From Crataegus laevigata (lineage: Eukaryota; Streptophyta; Magnoliopsida; Rosales; Rosaceae), in the NCBI GenBank assembly GCA_963580275.1, contig OY756947.1:15477001-15541000 (forward strand): DNA of 64,000 nucleotides, written 5' to 3'. Positions 55,515-64,000 of the stretch are shown piece after piece. The position numbers and the translations under genes were made by a program. The notes below the pieces were generated by a model that had not been told where the DNA came from, did not search any database, and was given only the letters and a program-made list of their open reading frames with translations. Positions within the stretch are counted from its first letter, which is position 1. Each line of letters begins with the position of its first letter.

Positions 55515-56093
55515 GGGTCTGTTTGGTATTCTACTTGAATCCAACTTTTTAAACTCAAAAACAATTTTTAAGTTTTAGACCTTAAAAACTTGTTTGGTAT
55601 GACTAGTTTTAAAAACTGAACTCAAAACTAACTCAAAAATATAGTATGTTCTCTAAAAACATAAAAAGTGAGTTTTTAGAATTTTTAAATTTAAACTCAC
55701 TCATTTCTTTTCTCTCATTCCTCTCCTCTCACTCCAAATCTCTCGCTTTTCTTCTTTATCTCTCCTCTTTTTTTTATTACCTTTTTCGTCTCTCTTCTAA
55801 TCCGCTCTCTTCATTTTCTCGGTTCTTTCTCTCATTCCTCGTTCTCTCTATCTCGTCCAATCCTCTCTCTTCTTTCTCTTTCCTTCAATCATCTCTTATT
55901 TTATTTCCTCATTTCTCCTCTTTCTCCATCTCTTGTGACTCCCTCTTTTTAGATTTCTTTGTCTAGTTTAAGTCGTAAGATTTGAAAATTTTAAATCGCA
56001 AACCAATCAAGTTTTTGAGTCTTAAAGAAAATTGTTTTTAAGAAATGTTTTGAGAAATGATAAAAAAATTCAAATAGGATACCAAACAGGCCC
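55515..56093. mobile_element. MITE with GGGTCTGTTTGGTAT ends
   Basis: The left end is GGGTCTGTTTGGTATTCTAC. The inverse of the right end is GGGCCTGTTTGGTATCCTAT. Subterminal regions are rich in TTTAAGT/AAAAACT words, and the middle is a CT-rich tract (55700-55960). 579 bp, no transposase. A short T-rich word flanks both sides, so the target duplication (possibly TTT) is ambiguous. Confidence 0.75.
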
Positions 56094-56743
56094 TTTAATT
56101 TTGGGTTTAATTCCTAACAAACTTCAAAATAGGGGTTTAAATTCAAATTTATTACCACGAGGCTATCCTCCGAATACTCTATCACCACAAGAACCATTAG
56201 GCCAACTTCTATTTAGAAAGTAAAATACAGTTATGATGCTTAATAATTTTTTTGGAGTTTCAATAATAATATCCTTTTTTTTGTAAATAATATCTTTTTT
56301 TTAAGAAGAGTACGATATTTTAGTAATTGATAAACGGACATTACAAATATAGATCATGAAAAACTTGGCCCCAAAAAGGCCATTGCAAACTAGATATAAA
56401 AATATTACAATAAAGCATTACTAATCTCAAAGCAATGAGTAGACTTCAAGCACTCGTTTGAATTCATCGGGAACCGCACGATTAAAAGATCCATAAAACT
56501 GTTAAACTTTGTGTTACAGGGAGATCATGTAAGAATAAAATCTTAAACCATAAATTGGAATATGGAGTATGATGCTCATGAGTCGATCGCATCACCTAAT
56601 CACCATCACGACCCCAGAACACCAAATAAAGTAGATCCAGTTAATCAAAAGCTTCACCCTTCACACATAGATCCAAAAGGGGTAGCACACCAAAACAAAA
56701 ATTAAAATCAAGCACTCTCCTATAGAGAGCAATTAATCTAATG
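56094..56743. other. Intergenic; nothing recognised
   Basis: A+T-rich, without coding or RNA genes that I can support. Confidence 0.4.
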
Positions 56744-57088
56744 TTATATGGAACCTTGAGCACGAAATGTGTAAATACTACATCTTCCTGTTGCTAGGTT
56801 TTCGTCAACATGAACTCCCATTGAAGTGAACGCAAAAATGTGGTTGTATGCTCGTATATAATGTCTTCCCTTGGCAGATTGGTTGCAAAAGAGCTCAGTC
56901 ATTACAGGAAAGGACGGTGTCAATGATAGAGCAAGCTTTCCACGTAAGCAACACATTTCAAATGTCTCATGAGAGAACAAACGGGCATGACAATCTGGAC
57001 ATGTGGTTGGAATTAGCATGTGAAATCTTGGGATTTTTTTGTTTTCACTAAAATTTCTAGCACAATTATGAATTGGCCTTGTTCCCAT
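56744..57088 (-). pseudogene. Helitron Rep/helicase protein fragment (Helitron-like N domain)
   Basis: A 114-codon frame reads PTTCPDCHARLFSHETFEMC, CCLRGKLALSLTPSFPVMTE, IRAYNHIFAFTSMGVHVDEN and GRCSIYTFRAQGSI. This is the conserved opening of the plant Helitron protein: Cys-rich CPxC...CC start, AYNxxFAFTSxG, then YTFRAQG. The Rep HUH motifs and the helicase should follow at lower coordinates, but the reading ends at 56744 and nothing similar is found below. It is a truncated remnant of a rolling-circle transposon. Confidence 0.85.
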
Positions 57089-57243
57089 AGTATGTTGTCA
57101 AGGTGATACATCCTCATTAGGTTAGATCTCATTTTCATTAATGAGATTAAAATCACTTCCTTCGAAAGGAAACATTAAAGGTGTTTTATAATTTCGAGAG
57201 CATAGTTGAATTTGTAGGTATTAATATTCAAAAATCGATACCT

Positions 57244-57770
57244 TCATTGATGATGGGTGGATAAGAATGATCCGTTATAGTATTTGAACTGAATGATTGC
57301 GCTGTTGTATTTTATGTTATAAATAAATGAAATGGAAATAAGGTAATAAGTAGTGCTTACAGTTATGATGATATTGATGTTTATCTTTTTCAAAGTTGTA
57401 CTATGGTAGTTTGTGTGATTACCATTATTAGTAAAACTTTGAATATGTCCATCCTGAGGCAAGTGTGTCCTATTCGATCGGGCAATTTGCCTTATATGAA
57501 TTAAGCGCATTGTTCTTGGAACTTGATTGCTACTGCCTTCTCCAAATGGCACTATGTTGAGTCGTTCAACATTATTACTATTGCCTTCATCGAATTACAC
57601 TATGTTAGGGTGTTGAACTTGATCGGTATCACCACCAAATAACATTATGTTTGAGCATTGAATTTGTTGAACATCATAATTGGATCATTATCATGCTAAG
57701 TAATCGTGTCTTTGCCTTGAACTCATTGAATTCCGGCTCATATGTTGTTGATTCTGCCATTGCTCTCATT
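57244..57770 (-). pseudogene. Helitron N-terminal repeat region remnant
   Basis: On the - strand, upstream of the domain at 56744-57088, about 17-residue units recur: NIMLFGGDTDQVQHP, NIV-stop-FDEGNSNNVERL, NIVPFGEGSSNQVPRT. They are followed by HIRQIARSNRTHLPQDG. The repeats and their position suggest the variable N-terminus of the same Helitron protein. One in-frame stop and the insertion of about 150 bp of non-coding sequence (57090-57240) separate it from the next part. Confidence 0.6.
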
Positions 57771-58691
57771 GGCTTTGTCTCTCATCGTAACATATGCATT
57801 TTGTTGCTCTAAACCAAGAACATAATGGTGCACGAAAAATATTAGTAAGCATAGAATATTATTTAAGTACCTACATACTTATTTTTTTTCCTTTTGTTTT
57901 TGTAATTGAATCAGTGGTATACATTACGTTTTTTTTATTGGAAAAAAAATGTTTACGATAGACTTAGTTTATTAAAGAGTAAATATTATAATAGTGGTAA
58001 AATAAAATTAGTTTACTTTTGTTTGATTTTGTACTATATATACTGAGTTCAATCGAGTTTGATAATTGGCAAGTCATCGTTTTGAAATTCGAGCCCACTG
58101 TGATGAATTCATAGATTGTCATCTTTGCCTTTGTTGATTGCTTCTATGATACCTTTGGTCTAACTGTTGAGAATTGTGAACATTTGTTTGTCCGAAGTGA
58201 ACTTCATTGCTGACCTCCATTGAGAAATTGCCAAAGAGAATTTTATTTTATTTTTGAAAAAGAAGAAAAAATAAATCATCTCTTTAGAAGAGGAATAATG
58301 CAAATAAGTTAACAACCTCTAACATATTGCTTCTATCAATTCCCTCCATACTTGATATGTTTAAGTCCTCTAAAAATCTTAAAACTGAAATTTCAATTTG
58401 ATGATTCTTAATAAAGGTAAAATTGAAGAAAAATATGAAAACATAGCATTGAAATTCAACAATGGAAAATGATGCTTGCACAAATTAGATCACTGTTAAA
58501 AGATTCATGAAATTGTACAATATCGAATTTAAAAAGTACATAACATGGAGAATTTCGAAAAGGAAAAAACACAGACTGACACAAAATAATAGGAGGGAGC
58601 CAAACATATACCACCGTAACCAAAATTCAGACAGTAGGCATAAAAAAGTGATGCCTTTGACGGCATTCAAAGTAAATATTAAACATGTTGT
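57771..58691. other. Intergenic; nothing recognised
   Basis: A+T-rich sequence with only shadow frames. It ends at the GCGAT target duplication of the nested LTRs. Confidence 0.4.
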
Positions 58692-61600
58692 GCGATTGTT
58701 GTTGGAAATGTGCCCTAAAACCAATCATATGATGATACTTTACGGACATTTCACATGATTAAACTAATCTAGTTTAATATCAAGGGCAAAGATTATTGTT
58801 TGAGCGGTCTCATATAAATGTTATATGCTTAAACGATAAAGTCCAAGGAATATGTGATTGGGAGAATGCGATCTAAATAGTTAGATTCATGAGACCATTC
58901 TTTCGTAGACACATCCTAAACGTTCCTGATCATAGGATTGCCAATTGGGCATTGACAGTCCGTTAAGATCAGTACGTGCTATGTCTTCTCTCAGGGAGAG
59001 TGACTAGTCTCGAGTCATTGATGTGAGTGACACCAAAACAAGTACGTAGGTGCTCAATAGAGAATGAGTTCACTGAACACGATCAACGACGAGTTCTCAT
59101 ATTCATGTCACGTGAGAACTCATGGTTAGGATAATGCAAATTAGTCATTTGACCTGAGGCATCATAGTTGTCTTGTGGTTAGGTCCTTGATCTTTGATCG
59201 TGTCAAATGGCATTCCTTTGGAGTGTCCACGGCATGGTTGGGGTCAAGCTATCTAGTCATGGAGACAAGTGAATGCGCAACAAGGGATCTCTAACCTTCA
59301 AACCGTTGAGGGAGAATACTCTATGATATGATTTAGAATCTCTGGCCAGAGTATGAATGAGATGTTGGAATGCGTTCCATATCACATTCAAGGTAATCAT
59401 ATAAGTGCGAGATTCACATTGGATAGTAGACATGAATAAACTATCAAGCCAAACAATGTGGTCAAGAGTATTGTATTAGAGAAGGACCGTATTGCATTTG
59501 TAATCCTAAACTGAATAGGTTCTCCACCTCTTCTGATTAGCTTGGGTAACCATGATATGCTGCTAGGTGTCACTCATGGTTTGTGGAAGCCCTAAACGTG
59601 TGTAAACACTAAAGGGAGAATTGAAAGTTAGTTTCAAATTCACAATCGATTTGAAAGAGTTTGAATCGCCCACTGCCTCGCTAAAAGGAACCTAATGGAT
59701 CGTACACCGTGTAAGGTAGAGATTGAAGATTCAACGGAAATGAGTAAGAATAATTAAATGGTTTAATTATTTATGGCAAGGATTAATTAATATGATTATT
59801 AATCAAACGAATAAGTTCGTTAAAGACCTCGGGATGGTTTTGGACCTTAAGGCCCAATGGGCTTCGAACGTCAAGTCCATTGACTTAAGTTGTATGACAA
59901 CTTAATAAATAATGATTTAACAAAGGCCCAAAATACTCCAAAAATATCCCTAAGGCCGGCCACTATGTAAGGGTAGTGAACTTGGACTTATTTACAAGTT
60001 TGCCACTCAAATGAATTAAGGTATAAATATGATGTTATAGCCAAAATTCATTAGGGTTGTTTTTGGGGAAATTGGAGAGATGAAATGCTCTCCCTTCTCT
60101 CTAGATATGGCCGGCCCCCTTGGAGGGTTTTAGCTAGCACTCTAGCTCCTCCAAGGTCACTCATATCCTCTTAATCAAAACCTTGGTGTAGAAACTTAGA
60201 GGTTCTCAATTTTGAGAACTTAGAGAACCTATCCTTTCTATATAAATCCATAGATTTAAGATGCAAGGAATGAAGGCCCTCTCTTTGGGTGATTAGCCTT
60301 TGCTTAAGCAAAGAGGAATCTACAAAGGTATAAATCTCAACTCACTATGTTTTTGAGTTGTTTAAAGGTTCACCAATCTACTAGGCTTTGAACATTCATG
60401 GTTGATGTTTTGTTTTTAAGTATATGCAAGCATGATTCCGCCTTTAATTTGTTAATTGCATGCTAATGATATTGCTTAAATGAACATGTTTCTCCAAAAT
60501 AATCCTTCAATTGTAACATCCCGTTCCGAGTTTTCTATATTCTCGACGCGAAATGACAATTTTGCCCTTGACTACGCGTGAACGGGTGTGTTTTGGGCTT
60601 GGTTTTGGGCTATAGGGTCCAAAGTCATTGGGCCCAATAGTTTGGGCTTCCAATTATATAACCAAACACACACACACGCATGCACACATGTGCACTACAT
60701 TCTGATTCTTCTTTCTCTCATGCTCTCTCGAAGTCTCTCTCTCTTTCTCGCCATAGACGTACGGACACACACACATAACACTTCCTCAATGCCAGATCGA
60801 GCCTCAGGTAAGTCTAACGGTGGTCTATGACATGTGCTGAGTAATTATATGCCAGTTTTAAGCTCGAAAACCCTCGGAATCACGTCGAAACCGTAAACTA
60901 ATCCTAGGGTATTGTTCATGTACTTTCATTTCAGGAGGTTTTAGGTGAAACTAAGATCACATCGAGACTTAGAATCTTCCCACGAGGCTCGGAGTACCTC
61001 GTTTGCATACGTGGGACGTCGGGATCATTGTTTTCGAGGGTGGCTGGTTTTGGAGAAATTCCCCGTGGAAATTCCAGTTGTTTTTCGAGATTTTTGAAGG
61101 TATACACTTGTTGTACACTAAATTTAGAGCATGTAGGAAGAAAAATGGACGAAAAAGGATGAAAAATGAGTGAGGTATGGGAATTGGAAGGTTCGCCGGA
61201 AACCGGTCGCCGGGAAAACCAGTCCGGCGACGCGACGAAGGAGATGACGCGCGTGGGGGGCGCGTCTGTCCGTGTGCTCCCTGGCGCGTGCCACAGCAAA
61301 AAATTATTTTAAAATTATCACGATGATCATGACGTCGTGTAGGTCGTGTTGGTATATTCATATACCAAAATTGACCTTCGTATGAAAAGTTATTTACGTA
61401 GTTCGTTTATGTGCTGTTAATGACGGTTTTGCAGTTGTTTCACATATAGGTGAGACGTATCCAGAGGACGAGTGCATTCATTCTAGGCTCGGGGGATACG
61501 ACCTGTCGACATACCAGTGAGTGGGCTTTTGTTTTCAGTATATATATATATAATTGACGTTTTTCCCAGAAACGCGAATTGCATGATTTATGAACGGAAT

Positions 61601-62659
61601 TGATTTTATAATTACATTGCCATGTCGTATGCCTACTATAGTTTATAAATATAATTATGATTGCATTTATTTCGCTCCGACGCCGAGGACAGCCAGGTAA
61701 GTCAGGTAAGTATGATAGATAGTGATTGAGATGATGATGGATTGTGATTTAGCTCATCACCTGCACCTCGGGTGTTTGTGCTTCGCCAGAGTAGGGCTTA
61801 GCCTTCACGTGATCGTTCACCTCACGCACCGTACGCTCACCTTGGATCCAAGGCAGGTGCCTAGCCTGTCGTACAGACCACTATAGGTGGTTCCGACTCG
61901 TAGGTGACCCGCGATTCGTCGCACAGCCTTCACGTGATCGTAGCACTGAGCGTAATATTATACACCTAGCTTGTCGTACAGACCACTATAGGTGGTTCCG
62001 ACTCGTGTGCAGGATAATGATTGATAGTGATTGAGTATGATGGATGAGCTATAGATTCAGCCGTACAGGTCACTAGAGGTGACTCCGGCTGACGTGACAC
62101 TAGGGACACCCTAGATTTATATTACTTGCCTGATGTTGATGATTTTCTGAGTTGGTATATCGACATGGCCTATTCTTGAGTTTGATAATGAGTTTTGATA
62201 CCTAGACGGGATTTTCGTATATAAGTTTATATACGTATTATTTTCTGGGAAAATTATACTGGATTTACAGCGAGGGGTTATATATGGATTTTATAAAATG
62301 GCTTTGGAAAGTATTTGTTTTTGCCCACTCACGTTTTCTGTTTTGCGCCCCTACAGGTTCTAGGTAGCGATGATGTGGACGGCTATCGAGGCACCGAGGC
62401 AGTTCTGACAGACCACCACTTATGTAGGATTTCTTTCGTGATTGTGTCGTTTTGTTTAAATGACTGCACCTAGGATTGGCTCTGTGACTCTCGTCTATTT
62501 CACTTTCGTCCTATATCACTCTTTATCATATGTATATTATCAACTTGACTTTCACTGCTGCATTTCATGCATATTTACCTTCCACTGACGTTTTTGGCTA
62601 CGTCACTCGCACGTGACGCCCAGCACGCTTCGACTTCTGGGTCGGGGTGTGTTAGCGAT
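58692..62659 (+). mobile_element. Tekay-type solo LTR (split) with 5-bp target duplication
   Basis: GCGAT lies at 58692-58696 and at 62655-62659. Between them, after removing the copia solo LTR and its duplicated ATTGT, a 2,143-bp LTR remains: TGT (58697-58699) joined to AACATCCCG (60515 onwards), ending GGTGTGTTA at 62654 (CA changed to TA). It shares ordered blocks with the LTR at 16536-18818, such as GTGAGTGGGCTTTTGTTTTC and TTTTGCGCCCCT. No primer site follows, so it is a solo LTR. It contains repeated GACCACTATAGGTGGTTCCG (61889-61908 and 61981-62000) and CTTCACGTGATCGT (about 61804 and 61928). Confidence 0.9.
58700..60509 (+). mobile_element. Copia solo LTR nested in the Tekay-type LTR
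   Basis: It starts TGTTGGAAATGTGCCCTAAA and ends AATAATCCTTCA, 1,810 bp, flanked by ATTGT at 58695-58699 and 60510-60514. Its first part resembles the LTRs at 33062 and 39836: a GTGCCCTAAAA/ATGCCCTGAAA start, then CATAGGATTG, then AACTGAATAGGTTCTCC. That places it in a related copia family. There is no interior. It inserted three bases inside the older LTR. Confidence 0.9.
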
Positions 62660-62890
62660 GGTCTACCATCAAACAAAATTAAGAATGGATAGGAAAATAC
62701 CTTAGTAATGAAATGAGGGAAATACCTTAGTGACGTAGTAATTCTGTTTGTATCTCTATTTGAATGTTCCACTAATTCACTACACCAAAAGCCTATTTAA
62801 CCAAAAAGAAATGATGAGAATGTAGACAGGGAATTGATATTAGTAATGCAAACCACTAAATGAAATACATATATACCCACTACAAATTAA
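62660..62890. other. Short spacer; nothing recognised
   Basis: No gene or repeat assigned. Confidence 0.4.
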
Positions 62891-63456
62891 GGGTGCGTTT
62901 GTTGTACCGGACTGTCTCGGACTGGACTAGCTTCAGGGACTAAGCTGTACTGGCTTAGACTAGACTAAGCTGGACTAGCTTAGTGAAGCGTTTGGTGCAG
63001 TGTCGGACTAATAAGCAAGATAATTAACAAATTCTAATATTATATTATTTAATTCATAATTATTAATATTTTTTTATCCTATTTTTTTTATCCCTCTAAT
63101 TATTCCTTACCGCCCAATTCTCTCCCTCTTTTTCTCCATCTTTTTCTCCCTTGTCCGTTCCAATCTTTTCTTCAATTTGGTATTTTATATGAAAATTGGT
63201 TGTGAAAAGCATCTAGTCCAATGACTTTCGAATGTGAGTGGTCGAGGAGCAAGGCGAGGAGGAGAAAGGGGATAGTCTTAGCTAGTCCCATGGTTTTTGA
63301 GGGGTTTCACTAAGACCAGCTAGTCCTTGATTTAGTCTAGGCTAGTGAGACTTAGCCTCATTAAACTTAGTCCCTGTCAGGAACAAACATGAGACTGAAC
63401 TAACCTTTAGTCCAGTCCAGTCCAGTACCTTTTAGTGAGGGCAAACAAACGCCCCC
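62891..63456. mobile_element. MITE with GGGTGCGTTTGTT ends
   Basis: The left end is GGGTGCGTTTGTTGTACC. The inverse of the right end is GGGGGCGTTTGTTTGCCC. Subterminal regions are built of CTAGCTTAG/GGACTAG and TCCAGTCCAGTCC words in opposite orientations. No protein. TAA lies before the left end but no clear partner on the right, so a PIF/Harbinger assignment remains a guess. Confidence 0.68.
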
Positions 63457-64000
63457 AATAGTCCAAGTCTGTAATCCCTATTTAAGCTTGCCAAAATGAA
63501 ACTCAAAATGAATTATGGTAAATATACATATATGCATGTCCAAGTTTGTAATCCCCATTTAAGCTTGACAGGACCAAAATGATTGAGGTTGAGAATTGAG
63601 AATAAAAGTTTAAGATTTGAGAGTTGAAAAGTTGTACCAAGGAAGACTCTTTCTCGATCTGTTTCACCTCTACCTCGCCCTCATTTTCTTTGCCTTGATT
63701 TCTGCAATGAATGCAGAAACAATCCGTTATAAAAAAAATCTATTCATCTAATCAGATAATATGTTTTTTACTCATTTGATTTTTATGGTGGGTAAATGAA
63801 TTGACTTTAAGGATCACAAATGGGGGATTATTTCATTTATGGGTGACATAAAAATGCATGGACAAAACAGACTGTCATTTGGTGAGGCAGATTAGATAAT
63901 CGTGTCATAGTGTTGTGCTAAAACAAACGACAAATGTTTAATTTTTCTACTTATATGCTCTTTGGCAAGAAAATATATAACATGAAATGAAGAGTATTCA
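63457..64000. other. Window end: direct repeat, no gene
   Basis: GTCCAAGTCTGTAATCCC (about 63462) and GTCCAAGTTTGTAATCCC (about 63539), each followed by ATTTAAGCTTG, form a diverged direct repeat 77 bp apart. The rest is A+T-rich, with no supported gene. Confidence 0.5.

Noticed and set aside
60969..61361. Two - strand frames of 122 and 130 codons
   Set aside because: Both lie inside the Tekay-type solo LTR, overlap each other and have no recognisable domain.
1..64000. CRISPR arrays, operons, ribosome binding sites, prokaryotic defence or phage genes
   Set aside because: The window is plant nuclear DNA with spliced genes; regular spaced repeats here are explained by transposon subterminal repeats.

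Overview
This is a gene-poor, A+T-rich plant nuclear window, very probably from a woody eudicot and most likely Rosaceae (apple/pear type). The organism call is inference. It rests on spliced plant genes, the Cassandra, Tekay, Tat, Athila and copia elements, a plastid ndhH insert, and the overall look of the repeats. Only two host genes can be fully supported. One is a DUF641/GIL1-IRKI family gene on the + strand (coding exon 6794-8062, with non-coding 5' exons back to about 3.9 kb). The other is a cytosolic-type methionine aminopeptidase 1 gene on the - strand (16 coding exons, 46578-51278, open end to end, 396 aa).

Layout. 1-2140: end of a hAT-type element inside a truncated Tat-like gypsy 5' region (copy A). 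2781-3494: foldback element with a target duplication. 3.9-8.2 kb: GIL1-like gene, with a plastid ndhH fragment in its 5' intron. 8.7 kb: short MITE. 9628-14656: nearly complete but broken copia element. 14688-15330: complete Cassandra TRIM with 5S-rRNA-like LTRs. 16536-18818: Tekay-type gypsy LTR with a Met-tRNA primer site. 19.7-26.2 kb: decayed Tat-like gypsy (copy B, - strand) with an antisense coiled-coil ORF beyond its integrase. 26.6-43.3 kb: an Athila-type gypsy (- strand) with a duplicated 3' region. A solo LTR sits in one of the two duplicates, and the gag gene is split by an 8.5-kb gag-only copia element. 43.3-44.3 kb: third Tat-like 5' fragment (copy C). 45357-45989 and 54073-54979: two non-autonomous hAT elements with perfect 8-bp duplications, on either side of the MetAP gene. 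55.5-56.1 kb: MITE. 56.7-57.8 kb: Helitron protein remnant. 58692-62659: a Tekay-type solo LTR split three bases from its end by a copia solo LTR, both with intact 5-bp duplications. 62.9-63.5 kb: MITE.

The two host genes show no functional link to each other. The rest is layered transposition, and the nesting gives a relative order of events: Tat copy C, then Athila, then gag-only copia; and Tekay LTR, then copia solo LTR. No clearly new biological system was found. The items most worth following up are the antisense coiled-coil ORF of the Tat-like family, the gag-only copia element, the plastid insert in the GIL1-like intron, and the doubly datable nested solo LTRs.
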